DNA of 64,000 bases from assembly GCA_900105225.1 (NCBI GenBank), contig LT629764.1:5166501-5230500 (forward strand), in the 5' to 3' direction. This DNA is from Paenibacillaceae bacterium GAS479 (lineage in GTDB: Bacteria; Bacillota; Bacilli; Paenibacillales; Paenibacillaceae). The notes under the pieces are model-generated. The model was given only the letters and a program-made list of their open reading frames with translations, ran no database searches and had not been told where the DNA came from. Position numbers and translations under genes: made by a program. Positions 18,010 to 26,283 of this stretch are shown here, in pieces (positions within the stretch are counted from its first letter, which is position 1; each line of letters starts with the position of its first letter).

Positions 18010-19400
18010 CGGGGCAGCCGAATATTCTCATCCTGATGTCGGATCAGCATCGCTACGACTGTACGGGCATCAGCGGCATATACCCGGTTCAAACACCGAA
18101 TATCGACCGAATTGCGAAGGATGGGATTTGGTTTACGAATGCTTATACGCCGCTTCCCGTGTGCGGACCGTCCAGGCAATCCTTTATATGCGGCCGGAGA
18201 CCCGAAAGCTTCGGAGCCTATTGGAACGACGGTATAGGGCTGCCTATAGCGAGCTTAACTAAAAATGATTATTCTTGGGCGAGAGATATGCAGGCTGCCC
18301 ATTATGCAACCGGTTATATCGGCAAATGGGGAGGAAGCTCAACAGCTGACCCGACTGCGTTCGGATATGACCGATATATCAATTCCGACAAGGAATATGC
18401 CGCATTCCGCGCGGCCAAGTATCCTGAGCTCGGCTATGCAAACGGCATTTTGGGAGAAACCGATCCCGTGCCTCTTGAAGATGCGCCTACGCATTGGCTG
18501 GCAAAACGATCTTGTGAAATGCTGGAGGACCTTTCTCGCAGCGGCGGTCCGTGGCATGCCAGAATCAATTTTACGGAGCCTCATCCGCCTTGCCGGCCTT
18601 CCGAGCCGTTCTCTTCCTTGTATGATCCGAAGCAAGTGCCCGAATGGGGCAGCTTCCGTGACACATTCGAGAATAAACCTTATATTCAGCGGCAGCAGCT
18701 GCTCAATTGGGGCCTTGAAGATTTTACTTGGGAGGACTGGGCGCCTACGGTTGCGCGTTATTACGGCATAATAAGCCAGATGGACGATGCCGTCGGCATG
18801 ATCCTGCAAACTCTGGCTGAGCTTGGCGAAGCTGAGAATACAATCGTCATTTATACATCGGATCATGGTGATATGTGCGGCGGTCACCGCATGGTGGATA
18901 AACATTATATTCTATATGATGATGTCGTAAAGGTACCGCTTGCTATTCGCTATCCGGGAGTGATCGCTCCAGGACAGATTTGCGAATCCTTTGTGTATAA
19001 TACACTTGATTTGCCGCCAACACTGCTTGAATGGCTGAACCTGCCGGTGCCTGAAGAATTCCATGGACGCTCGCTGTTGCCGCTGCTTGATGAGCAGCCT
19101 CCAGAAGATTGGCGCACTTCCGTTGTATCGACATACAATGGGCAACAATTCGGGCTTTATGTGCAACGGATGATCCGGACATCCACCTGGAAATATATAT
19201 GGAATCCGACCGATCTCGATGAGCTTTATGATCTGGTTAATGATCCCAATGAGCTCATTAACCGAATCGCAGACCCCCAATGCGGGGAAACCGTCAGCTC
19301 GCTCAGACGTTCGCTGCACGCGGAGCTGAAAAAGACGAAGGACGGTATCTTGCGCGGAAGCTGGCTGGATGGGCAGCTGCTGGATGGGCGGAAGCTGTAA
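18006..19400 (+). CDS. Formylglycine-type sulfatase
   Basis: 464 residues with an intact sulfatase motif CGPSRQSFICG, Cys53 being the residue converted to formylglycine. N-terminal metal ligands lie in LMSDQHRYD (Asp13, Gln14), and YTSDHGDMCGGH provides the second set. It belongs with type I sulfatases (choline-sulfatase and heparan-type relatives). There is no export signal, so it acts in the cytoplasm on an imported sulfated substrate. It overlaps the previous gene by 4 bp and is last in the operon. No sulfatase-maturating radical SAM enzyme or FGE gene is in the window, so activation depends on a maturase elsewhere. Confidence 0.9.
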   Translation: MTGQPNILILMSDQHRYDCTGISGIYPVQTPNIDRIAKDGIWFTNAYTPLPVCGPSRQSFICGRRPESFGAYWNDGIGLPIASLTKNDYSWARDMQAAHYATGYIGKWGGSSTADPTAFGYDRYINSDKEYAAFRAAKYPELGYANGILGETDPVPLEDAPTHWLAKRSCEMLEDLSRSGGPWHARINFTEPHPPCRPSEPFSSLYDPKQVPEWGSFRDTFENKPYIQRQQLLNWGLEDFTWEDWAPTVARYYGIISQMDDAVGMILQTLAELGEAENTIVIYTSDHGDMCGGHRMVDKHYILYDDVVKVPLAIRYPGVIAPGQICESFVYNTLDLPPTLLEWLNLPVPEEFHGRSLLPLLDEQPPEDWRTSVVSTYNGQQFGLYVQRMIRTSTWKYIWNPTDLDELYDLVNDPNELINRIADPQCGETVSSLRRSLHAELKKTKDGILRGSWLDGQLLDGRKL

Positions 19401-19422
19401 AATACTGCGCTTAGCTTGGACA

Positions 19423-19487
19423 ACCGTATTCACGTATTCATTTCTTGCACCATAGTGGAGCAGGTGAATTCGGGGATACGGTTTTTT
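19423..19487 (+). terminator. Terminator of the sulfatase operon
   Basis: ACCGTAT at 19423-19429 pairs with ATACGGT at 19476-19482, with an inner GTATTC/GAAT-like stem, and is followed by six T. Confidence 0.72.
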
Positions 19488-19497
19488 CTACACGAGA

Positions 19498-19532
19498 AAG
19501 AGCCTCAGAAGCTTAAAGCTTCCAAGGCTCTT
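19498..19532 (-). terminator. Stem-loop downstream of the minus-strand aldo/keto reductase operon
   Basis: AAGAGCCT pairs with AGGCTCTT, and a GAAGCTT/AAGCTTC inner stem lies between. On the minus strand a short TTTCTC tail follows. It faces the plus-strand terminator at 19423-19487 between convergent operons. Confidence 0.6.
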
Positions 19533-19642
19533 CCATGGGGCGTTCATTCAAGGACTTTTTCCAGTCCGATACATTCTATCCTCAGTGGGTTAATACGCTG
19601 GAAGTGTAATTTTCGCTTTCGCAGCTCGCTAGACGAACAACT

Positions 19643-20587
19643 TTATTGTTTCAGCAACTCGGCCGTCAGATCCAGCCAATCAAGCTCTTCTCGCGTCAGC
19701 TTGATCTCAGCTCCAGCCTGGCATGAAAGCAGCTCATCGCTATTCTGGGCGCCGATCAGTGCGCAAGCCGGAAACGGCTGATTTAAAACATATGCGAGGG
19801 CGATTTGAATGGTCGTCACATTCTTTTGCTCGGCAAGCTGTCCTGCCCGACGAAAGCGTTCCCAGTTCTCATCGCTATAAAAAACACGGACGAGATCCGC
19901 ATTATCACGCACTTCCGGCGTGAAGCGGCCCGTAAAAAAGCCACGTGCCTGCGAAGACCAGGACAGGAGAGGAAGCTGTTGCTGCTCATGCCAGCGGAGA
20001 GTTTCCTCATCAGCCGAGACGCAGCCGGACCAGAACGCTTCCTTGGCTTTGGCTAGACTAAGATTCGGGCTGCTGAATGTGAAGCCGGCAAGACCGTGTG
20101 CGTCTGCATATTCATTGGCTTCTTGAAGGCGCTGCCATGTCCAATTGGATCCGCCGATTGCGCCAATGCGGCCGGCTTCGATATGTTCGTTCAGTGCTTC
20201 AATGATGGCTCCCACAGGAACGGAAGGATCATCCCGATGCAGCGCGTAGAGCTCCACATAATCCGTTCGCAGCCGCTCCAGACTTTCGAGTAGATCACTG
20301 CGAATCGCTTCACGATTGACGCGAGGACCCGTGTGATCCGGATGGGCGCCTTTTGTCAAAATAACGAGATCGTCCCGATTGCCGCGCTCCTCCATGTAGC
20401 GGCCTAGGACAGCTTCACTCTGTCCGTTGCAGTAAATATAAGCTGTATCAACGGTGTTGCCACCGATGGCCATAAAGGCATCCATATTAGCGCTTGCCTT
20501 TTCGTATGCATCATTGTAAAAGTAGTCTGTTCCTTTGATAAGTGCAGATACCGGTTTATCAATACCGCGGATTCCAATGGTTTTCAT
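19643..20587 (-). CDS. Aldo/keto reductase
   Basis: 314 residues with the AKR (beta/alpha)8 pattern. NTVDTAYIYCNGQSEAVLG carries the catalytic Asp and Tyr, VILTKGAH carries the Lys, and YVELYALHRDDP carries the His. Near the C terminus, ALIGAQNSDEL fits the NADP-binding end. It reduces or oxidises a sugar or small carbonyl compound in the cytoplasm. It follows the Gfo/Idh gene by 12 bp with AAGGAGGAG before its start, so the two form a minus-strand operon divergent from the AraC gene. The pair suggests sequential redox steps on one sugar (inference). Confidence 0.9.
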   Translation of the reverse strand: MKTIGIRGIDKPVSALIKGTDYFYNDAYEKASANMDAFMAIGGNTVDTAYIYCNGQSEAVLGRYMEERGNRDDLVILTKGAHPDHTGPRVNREAIRSDLLESLERLRTDYVELYALHRDDPSVPVGAIIEALNEHIEAGRIGAIGGSNWTWQRLQEANEYADAHGLAGFTFSSPNLSLAKAKEAFWSGCVSADEETLRWHEQQQLPLLSWSSQARGFFTGRFTPEVRDNADLVRVFYSDENWERFRRAGQLAEQKNVTTIQIALAYVLNQPFPACALIGAQNSDELLSCQAGAEIKLTREELDWLDLTAELLKQ

Positions 20588-20599
20588 CCGATCTCCTCC

Positions 20600-21619
20600 T
20601 TAAGGGCGTATAGGTTCAGGTTGTAGCTCAACGCGAATTCGCTCGTGAGCCGAGCGGAGGCAAGCGTCTATTACGCGCATATTGCGGATCGAGTCGTCAG
20701 GCGTAAATTTCTGCGGTTCGCCAAACAGCACCGTCCGAGCAAAATCATCGCATTCCAAGGAAAACTGATTAACTTTCGGTACTTCGACCTCACGACGAAC
20801 ACCTTTTGATGTAACGAAGAAGTTAGCACCTTGGTCAGGCCCGGCGACGAAAGCGGAGGGAATCTCGATCAGACCATCGATGCCGAGCACTTCCAGATGA
20901 TTACGAGAAGCTGCCCACATCCCGCAATCAAACTTGACTGCGACGTTCCCCGGGAACTCAAGCAGCCCTGAAGCCATCATATCGACATTGCCGTGCTCCG
21001 GTGAAAAGAAGGCTTGGACCGTAGCGGCCTCGGGCTCTTGGCCGAGCAGCAGACGTGCTGCTGTGATGGGATAACAGCCAATATCATACAAGCTGCCGCC
21101 ACCCCATTCTTTGCGGAAGCGGACGTTTCCGCTGCCACCGGAACTATTAAATGTGAAGGTAGCGTGGATATTCCTGATATCCCCGATCTCACCGGAGGCG
21201 ATTACATTGCGAATCATATCGTAACGAGGATGATGACGGTACATGAAGGCTTCTGCGAGAATTTTACCCGACGCTGCAGCAGCTGCCGCCATCTCTTCAG
21301 CTTCGGCTGCGGTCAACGCAAGCGGCTTTTCACATAATACATGTTTGCCAGCTTGCAGAGCCCGAATGGTCCATTCCCGGTGCAGATGATTAGGAAGCGG
21401 GATGTATACAGCATCGATGGCATCGTCCCAAATCAGCTCTTCATAGCTGCCATACGCTTTCTCAATTCCGAATTCTTCGGCTGCCTGTTTGGCCTTAGCG
21501 GCATCCCGGCTTGCAAGGGCTTTCACTTCATTGAATTGCGATTCCAGCAATCCTGGAATGACAGCGCGACGGGCGATTGATGCTACTCCCAAAACTCCCC
21601 AACTAAGCTTTCTATTCAT
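20600..21619 (-). CDS. Gfo/Idh/MocA family oxidoreductase
   Basis: 339 residues. Rossmann fold beginning WGVLGVASIARR, with the active-site motif CEKPLALTAAEAEEM at about residues 94-108, and the C-terminal domain with GGGSLYDIGCYP typical of the dimeric dihydrodiol/glucose-fructose oxidoreductase branch. NAD(P)-dependent oxidation of a sugar or its derivative is expected. GGAGG lies upstream of the ATG at 21619. The first gene of a minus-strand pair, it shares a 121-bp intergenic region with the AraC regulator at 21741. Confidence 0.9.
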   Translation of the reverse strand: MNRKLSWGVLGVASIARRAVIPGLLESQFNEVKALASRDAAKAKQAAEEFGIEKAYGSYEELIWDDAIDAVYIPLPNHLHREWTIRALQAGKHVLCEKPLALTAAEAEEMAAAAAASGKILAEAFMYRHHPRYDMIRNVIASGEIGDIRNIHATFTFNSSGGSGNVRFRKEWGGGSLYDIGCYPITAARLLLGQEPEAATVQAFFSPEHGNVDMMASGLLEFPGNVAVKFDCGMWAASRNHLEVLGIDGLIEIPSAFVAGPDQGANFFVTSKGVRREVEVPKVNQFSLECDDFARTVLFGEPQKFTPDDSIRNMRVIDACLRSAHERIRVELQPEPIRP

Positions 21620-21654
21620 GATTCTGATCGTTCCTCCTTCGTTGACTATGATGA

Positions 21655-21686
21655 TATTGAGATTATAATCTAAGATAGTCTCAATA
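21655..21686. promoter_or_regulatory. Inverted repeat in the Gfo/Idh-AraC divergent region
   Basis: TATTGAGA at 21655-21662 and TCTCAATA at 21679-21686 are perfect inverted arms separated by 16 bp. On the minus strand a TATAAT hexamer lies between them with no good -35. This fits an activator-dependent promoter for the Gfo/Idh operon, with the AraC protein as the obvious candidate (inference). Confidence 0.5.
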
Positions 21687-21740
21687 AAAATAATAATATT
21701 TTGAATAGATTAACACGATATTGTTATACGGAGGACAAGC

Positions 21741-22577
21741 ATGAGAAAAAATGCCCATCTAATTACGCTGCGTGATATTCCCTATTTCGTGTTTCCAGAA
21801 TCGGTCGGCATGTACACGGATGCTCCCGAGCATTCCGTTTATCGGGAGGAGGGGGCATTGAACAATTTCAACATCCATTATGTTGCATCTGGCAAGGGGT
21901 ATGCGGAAGTAGACGGTGAGATTCATGAGCTGCAAAAGGGGCAATTACTACTATACTTTCCGCTGCAAGAGCAGCGTTACTACAGTAGTAATGACGATCC
22001 TTGGGATGTTCGCTGGGTTCATTTTTATGGTGATAAGCTACATGATTATATGATTGAAAGAGGCTTTCATAAAAATCGGATCTGGAGACTCCGGCAGACA
22101 GCGGCATGGGAGGAAGCGCATCTGGCGCTTCTCCAGGAAGCCGAGATGAACAGCATGAACCGTCCGGCGCTTCTTTCATCGCTCGTATATGCCGTGTTGG
22201 CCGAATTTGTGCATCAAGCTGTTCCGATTGCACAGCCCCGAACGGGCCCGGCAGAAAACAGAATTCTAGCTTTGCTGCCACTTCTGCAAGAAGAGGCCGG
22301 AAATCCGTTCATCCTGCAGGAATGGGCCGCCAAGGCGCAAGTGAGTCCTTTTTATTTTTGCAAGCTTTTCCGCAATGCACTGGGTATGACGCCATCCGAG
22401 TTCGTCACTCGAGCCAGACTGCAAATGGCCAAGCAAAAGCTGCTTGAACATAGAGAAGCCAAAATCGGGGATATTGCGGATCAGGCCGGTTATCCAAGCG
22501 TCAGTTATTTCAACAAGAGATTTCAGGAGCATGAAGGGATGACCCCTACAGAATATCGTAAATTGTTCCAGTCTTAA
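21741..22577 (+). CDS. AraC family transcriptional regulator
   Basis: 278 residues. An N-terminal cupin-type sensor domain (about 10-150, with YVASGKGYAEVDGE) is followed by two helix-turn-helix motifs, roughly WAAKAQVSPFYFCKLFRNAL at 195-214 and IGDIADQAGYPSVSYFNKRF near 240-260, ending GMTPTEYRKLF. It is a sugar-responsive regulator of the XylS/AraC type. Placed divergently from the Gfo/Idh-AKR operon, it probably controls it, perhaps through the inverted repeat at 21655-21686. GGAGG lies before the ATG. Confidence 0.9.
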   Translation: MRKNAHLITLRDIPYFVFPESVGMYTDAPEHSVYREEGALNNFNIHYVASGKGYAEVDGEIHELQKGQLLLYFPLQEQRYYSSNDDPWDVRWVHFYGDKLHDYMIERGFHKNRIWRLRQTAAWEEAHLALLQEAEMNSMNRPALLSSLVYAVLAEFVHQAVPIAQPRTGPAENRILALLPLLQEEAGNPFILQEWAAKAQVSPFYFCKLFRNALGMTPSEFVTRARLQMAKQKLLEHREAKIGDIADQAGYPSVSYFNKRFQEHEGMTPTEYRKLFQS

Positions 22578-22610
22578 ATTTTGTTCAGAAGCAGCTAACC
22601 AGAAACAGAT

Positions 22611-22655
22611 AAATGAGGTTTAATGCTTGATATCCAGCATTAAACCTCATTTATT
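22611..22655. terminator. Bidirectional terminator between convergent genes
   Basis: A 17-bp perfect stem (AAATGAGGTTTAATGCT, 22611-22627, with its complement at 22636-22652) and an 8-nt loop separate the AraC gene from the minus-strand gene at 22685. The ends are T-rich (plus) and A-rich on the other side. Confidence 0.8.
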
Positions 22656-22684
22656 ATTAGCCCGATTTAGAATTCAGCGCATTG

Positions 22685-23182
22685 CTATACGTTGAGGATT
22701 GTTAATATGGGCGCCCCTCTGTAAGTCCTCTCCGTTGCACGGAGGACCCCGGATTGTTGGGTGATCTGGAAATAGCTAAGTTGGCCAATCCCGTTTCTAT
22801 TTACCAGCCTGGCTTGTACGTGACCTATAGATTGGCCGCCCGGGGGAGGAGGGAAAGCATCATAACGGATTGTAGCAACTGATTCGGCACCAACCCCATC
22901 CACGACGTCCACATGATCCCGTTCACCTTCATCAATAAGGTATGAATCACTCGGGACAATCACCTCTCCCAGGCGAAAGGTCAGAATAATAGGACCTGTA
23001 AACGTAAAGTTTTCAAAGTAGAATCTTTTCGTTAACGCGTTGGCAGATGGATCATTGCCGCATGAAGAGCCAGTTCGCTTGTCACTAAAGGTGCGTGTAA
23101 CGATAACTAGCAGGATAAACAAAACTAAGACGACTTGCATGCTAGAGCTGCTGCTAGTTGTAGCTTTCGGATTGTCGTTCAA
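22685..23182 (-). CDS. Hypothetical membrane-anchored protein
   Basis: 165 residues from a TTG start with GGGAGGAAAG upstream. It has a Ser-rich N terminus (SSSSS at 10-14) and a single hydrophobic segment at about 15-32 (VVLVLFILLVIV). The soluble part has alternating hydrophobic beta-strand character (FTGPIILTFRLGEVIV, HVQARLVNRNGIGQL) and a PPPP stretch. I do not recognise the family. One membrane anchor with an extracytoplasmic beta-rich domain is what can be seen; a spore or surface role is only a guess. Monocistronic, between a strong terminator and the ABC-F control region. Confidence 0.65.
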   Translation of the reverse strand: MNDNPKATTSSSSSMQVVLVLFILLVIVTRTFSDKRTGSSCGNDPSANALTKRFYFENFTFTGPIILTFRLGEVIVPSDSYLIDEGERDHVDVVDGVGAESVATIRYDAFPPPPGGQSIGHVQARLVNRNGIGQLSYFQITQQSGVLRATERTYRGAPILTILNV

Positions 23183-23345
23183 ATTGCTTTCCTCCCTAAA
23201 TGAGTTCTAAGAATAGTTTCTTCGTTTTCTCCTAGTGTGTGTTGAGCTTTATATCAACATAGTATGTAGACAGTAGTTCAATTGATTATGGCATCTGTCC
23301 AGCAGATGGATATCGTTTTCCTGAGTCTGGTCTTATTTGACATTC

Positions 23346-23375
23346 TTGCAACGCCAGATATCGTCATGTTAAGAT
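23346..23375 (+). promoter_or_regulatory. Candidate promoter of the ABC-F gene
   Basis: TTGCAA at 23346-23351 and an extended -10 TGTTAAGAT at 23367-23375 with an 18-bp spacer. TTGACA at 23337 lacks a good -10 partner. A start near 23382 would give a leader of about 250 nt before the coding region. Confidence 0.45.
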
Positions 23376-23407
23376 TACGGTATCGATTAGGATTGGAGCT
23401 GAAAAGG

Positions 23408-23425
23408 ATGTACATTTCTTGCTAA
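23408..23425 (+). CDS. Candidate leader peptide MYISC upstream of the ABC-F gene
   Basis: Five-codon open frame ATG TAC ATT TCT TGC TAA, with GGAG at 23395-23398 nine nt upstream. It lies just before the first of two leader hairpins. Antibiotic-stalled short leader ORFs control several ABC-F genes, and the msrD leader is also a very short peptide beginning MY. Being so short it could be chance, so confidence is modest. Confidence 0.4.
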   Translation: MYISC

Positions 23426-23441
23426 TAATACAAAACAAAAT

Positions 23442-23464
23442 ATAAGCGATTTACGCTTATTTTT
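23442..23464 (+). terminator. First leader hairpin of the ABC-F gene
   Basis: ATAAGCG at 23442-23448 pairs with CGCTTAT at 23454-23460 around a 5-nt loop, followed directly by TTTT, then GCG and TTTTT. It is a plausible early terminator 16 nt after the candidate leader peptide stop. Confidence 0.5.
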
Positions 23465-23482
23465 GCGTTTTTATTATTCATG

Positions 23483-23609
23483 CAAGAAAGTTACATTTTC
23501 TTTTCACTCGAACGAATACAATATATCCTGATCTATTTCCTATGGGGGAATAGGTTACTGTATTTATTTGAGCTACAAGAAAGTAACTTTCTTGTAGCTC
23601 TTATTTTTT
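23483..23609 (+). promoter_or_regulatory. Transcription attenuator: antiterminator segment and terminator before the ABC-F gene
   Basis: The terminator is GAGCTACAAGAAAG (23570-23583), loop TAA, and CTTTCTTGTAGCTC (23587-23600), followed by TTATTTTTT, ending 20 bp before the ATG. An upstream segment CAAGAAAGTTAC (23483-23494) is perfectly complementary to GTAACTTTCTTG (23583-23594) in the loop and 3' arm. Pairing of these two would dissolve the terminator. The arrangement is that of an attenuation switch; the trigger is likely ribosome stalling by an antibiotic (inference). Confidence 0.75.
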
Positions 23610-23629
23610 GTATACAGGAGGATACTGTT

Positions 23630-25108
23630 ATGTCTTTAATCCATGTTTCCAATCTTACATTTGCCTATGAGGGCAGTTACGATAATATATTTGACAATGT
23701 TAGCTTTCAGATCGATACAGACTGGAAATTAGGCTTTACCGGTAGAAATGGCAGGGGGAAAACAACCTTTCTTCAGCTATTGCAAGGCAAACATGAATAT
23801 AGTGGAGTTATTTCCGCTCAAGTCAGCTTTGATTATTTCCCTTTTCCTATTGAGAACAAGGATGTGGAGACGCTGGATCTCATCAGCAGCATTCATCCGG
23901 ACTATGTTCATTGGGAATTGATGCGTGAACTTAGCTTGCTGCATGTAGCGGAGGATGTTTTATACCGACCATACAGCTCTTTATCCAATGGGGAGCAGAC
24001 TAAAGTTTTGCTGGCAACACTTTTCCTCAAGGAAAATAATTTCCTGTTAATTGATGAACCGACGAACCATCTTGACATGAAAGCAAGGAAGCTTGTCAGT
24101 GATTATCTCAATTCCAAACGAGGATTCATTCTCATATCCCATGACAGAGCTTTTCTGGATAACTGTGTTGACCATATCCTCTCCATTAATCGAACGAATA
24201 TTGATATTCAGAGGGGGAATTTCTCCGCCTGGTGGGACAACAAGAAGAGACAGGATGATTATGAGCTAGCCGAGAACGATAGGCTGAAAAAGGACATCAG
24301 AAATTTAGCTGAAGCTGCCAGACGAACGAGCAACTGGTCGCATGAAGTGGAAAAATCCAAAAACGGCACAAGAAATTCCGGTTCGAAAGTGGATAAGGGA
24401 TATGTTGGCCATAAAGCTGCCAAGATGATGAAGCGTTCCAAATCGATGGAGCAAAGACAGCAAAGTGCTATGGATGAAAAATCAAAGCTCCTTAAAAACA
24501 TAGAAAGCTCGGAAAGTTTGAAGATTTCTCAGCTTCCCTATTATAAAAATCAGCTTGTCGAGCTCGAAAGTGTTTCGATTTACTACGGAGAGAAAGTGGT
24601 TTGTTCCGAGGTTAACTTCACGATTGGGCAAGGAGAGCGGATTGCGCTTGCAGGCAAAAATGGCTCCGGGAAGTCCAGCCTAATCAAGCTTATTTGCGGG
24701 GATGAGCTTAGCTATACGGGTACGTTCCGCAAAGGCAGTCAGCTAAAAATATCCTATGTATCGCAGGATACTTCGCATTTGGAGGGCAACTTGACCGATT
24801 ACGCCCGGCAAAACGGCATTGATGAAAGTCTGTTTAAAGCCATTTTGAGAAAGCTTGATTTTGCCAGAATTCAGTTTGAAAAGGATATTTCAGCATTCAG
24901 CGGCGGCCAAAAGAAAAAGGTGCTCCTAGCACATAGCCTCTGCGAGAAGGCCCATTTGCATATTTGGGATGAACCGCTGAATTTTATCGATGTCATCTCC
25001 CGTATGCAGATTGAAGAGCTGCTGCTTGAGCATACCCCCACCTTGCTATTTGTGGAGCATGACCGCGAGTTCTGCAACAATATCGCGACAAAAGTTGTGG
25101 AGCTTTGA
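23630..25108 (+). CDS. ABC-F ribosomal protection protein, Lsa/Vga-like
   Basis: 492 residues from ATG 23630, with ACAGGAGGA at 23615-23623. A longer in-frame opening from 23480 would run through the terminator hairpin and is rejected. Two ABC domains without membrane segments: Walker A GRNGRGKTT, signature LSNGEQTKV and Walker B LLIDEPTNHLD in the first; GKNGSGKSS, FSGGQKKKV and IWDEPLNFIDV in the second. The linker of about 80 residues between them is Lys/Arg/Glu-rich and would reach toward the peptidyl-transferase centre. Length and sequence style match Lsa-type proteins that dislodge lincosamides, streptogramin A and pleuromutilins. The attenuator upstream supports drug-inducible expression. 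Confidence 0.88.
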   Translation: MSLIHVSNLTFAYEGSYDNIFDNVSFQIDTDWKLGFTGRNGRGKTTFLQLLQGKHEYSGVISAQVSFDYFPFPIENKDVETLDLISSIHPDYVHWELMRELSLLHVAEDVLYRPYSSLSNGEQTKVLLATLFLKENNFLLIDEPTNHLDMKARKLVSDYLNSKRGFILISHDRAFLDNCVDHILSINRTNIDIQRGNFSAWWDNKKRQDDYELAENDRLKKDIRNLAEAARRTSNWSHEVEKSKNGTRNSGSKVDKGYVGHKAAKMMKRSKSMEQRQQSAMDEKSKLLKNIESSESLKISQLPYYKNQLVELESVSIYYGEKVVCSEVNFTIGQGERIALAGKNGSGKSSLIKLICGDELSYTGTFRKGSQLKISYVSQDTSHLEGNLTDYARQNGIDESLFKAILRKLDFARIQFEKDISAFSGGQKKKVLLAHSLCEKAHLHIWDEPLNFIDVISRMQIEELLLEHTPTLLFVEHDREFCNNIATKVVEL

Positions 25109-25174
25109 TTATGTAACAACGGGATTCGATCTTTGGAGCATCCATGTTATGCAAAACAGATAATCCGGAAAAAA

Positions 25175-25214
25175 GACAAAAAGGCCTGCGGAGCGCTGCG
25201 CAAGCCTTTTTGTC
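25175..25214. terminator. Bidirectional terminator between ABC-F and fibronectin-III genes
   Basis: GACAAAAAGGC at 25175-25185 pairs with GCCTTTTTGTC at 25204-25214, with further TGCG/CGCA pairing in the loop. T-runs on both strands serve both convergent genes. Confidence 0.8.
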
Positions 25215-25221
25215 ATATAAA

Positions 25222-26055
25222 TTAATTGGAGTAGAAGGACAGTCCGCCAACAACGGCGGTGGACGAAGAAGCTTCAATCCGGTATGTGCCAGACGGCTGG
25301 CCATATGCCAGAGTGTAGTTCATGATTGAACCACTTGATCCTGCTGCGACATAAGCGGAAGTACTTCCGACATAAGAGCTGCTGGAGCCAGATACCCGGT
25401 ACAGAGTAAAATAAATGTAGGTTCCGCTCGTAGAGCTAGTGTTCGTAAAGCTAGTGCTGAGAACAATATTGTTGGACAACCCGGATTGAGTATAGGTTTG
25501 GAAAAACGCAGGAGTCGCAACACCTTTGGTCGATTGAGCGGTTTGGCCGGTTGCGTTGCGCGCTACTACCTTAATCGAGTAGGAGCGGCTAGGCGTTGCT
25601 GACAGAGAGTAGTTCGTTGAAGTCGTAGTTGTATAGAAATTTCCATCCACATAGAGATCATACTCAACTGCGTTTGAAGCGCTCCAGCCCAGACTTATGT
25701 TGTTATACGTCGCCGTGGCGTTAATGACCGGAGCGGATGGACAGCCAAGCGTTGTCACCATTGGTGTAGTCGTGCTGCCAAAGGAACCTGTGCCCCTGAC
25801 TTCGAAGTAATAGGATGTGCAAGGGCTCAATCCCGTAATTGGATATGAGCTGGTGTTGGCCGTAGACGTCAATAAGCTGCCGTTTTTGTAAATTTGCACT
25901 GCATTCTCGCCAGGCTGCAGCGTCCAGTTCAATGTAAGCGAGTTCGTTGTTACGTTGCTTGTGGACGCACCGATGGCAGCGCTTGCAGTAAAAGATGGAA
26001 CAATTGACATAACAAGACCTAAACTCATCGCTATCTTAATCATACGTTTTTTCAC
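25222..26055 (-). CDS. Secreted protein with fibronectin type III domains
   Basis: 277 residues from a GTG start (AAGGAAGG upstream). It has a classical signal peptide with cleavage after SFTASAA at about residue 27. Two fibronectin III-like repeats follow: about 29-106 (NSLTLNWTLQPGENAVQIYKN, YYFEVRG) and about 110-185 (NNISLGWSASNAVEYDLYVD, YSIKVVARN). The C-terminal 90 residues are Ser/Thr/Tyr-rich and could be a further beta domain. No catalytic motif or anchor is visible, so it is a secreted binding or accessory protein, as often found attached to polysaccharide enzymes. Monocistronic. The 228 bp between it and the next gene hold no clear feature. Confidence 0.8.
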   Translation of the reverse strand: MKKRMIKIAMSLGLVMSIVPSFTASAAIGASTSNVTTNSLTLNWTLQPGENAVQIYKNGSLLTSTANTSSYPITGLSPCTSYYFEVRGTGSFGSTTTPMVTTLGCPSAPVINATATYNNISLGWSASNAVEYDLYVDGNFYTTTTSTNYSLSATPSRSYSIKVVARNATGQTAQSTKGVATPAFFQTYTQSGLSNNIVLSTSFTNTSSTSGTYIYFTLYRVSGSSSSYVGSTSAYVAAGSSGSIMNYTLAYGQPSGTYRIEASSSTAVVGGLSFYSN

Positions 26056-26283
26056 TTTATAACACCTTCCTTTGGTTAGAGTGGTTAAAGCTTAAAATCT
26101 AGCAGCTGGAACGGTCAATCTCCTCCCTCAAATTTACTTTTAATTGTCTTTTCTTCGTGATATTACCAGTTTTAGAGTTTCGACGCAATTGAAATTACAC
26201 TTCATTTTAATTCCTATAACCGATATTTTATTACCTAATTACACTATAATAAAGCAATTAAATCTGATGAAAAAACACGGGAT

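Noticed and set aside
23480-23629. In-frame extension of the ABC-F protein by 50 residues
   Set aside because: It has no ribosome-binding site, passes through the terminator hairpin and lacks homology to ABC-F N termini. ATG 23630 has a strong site.
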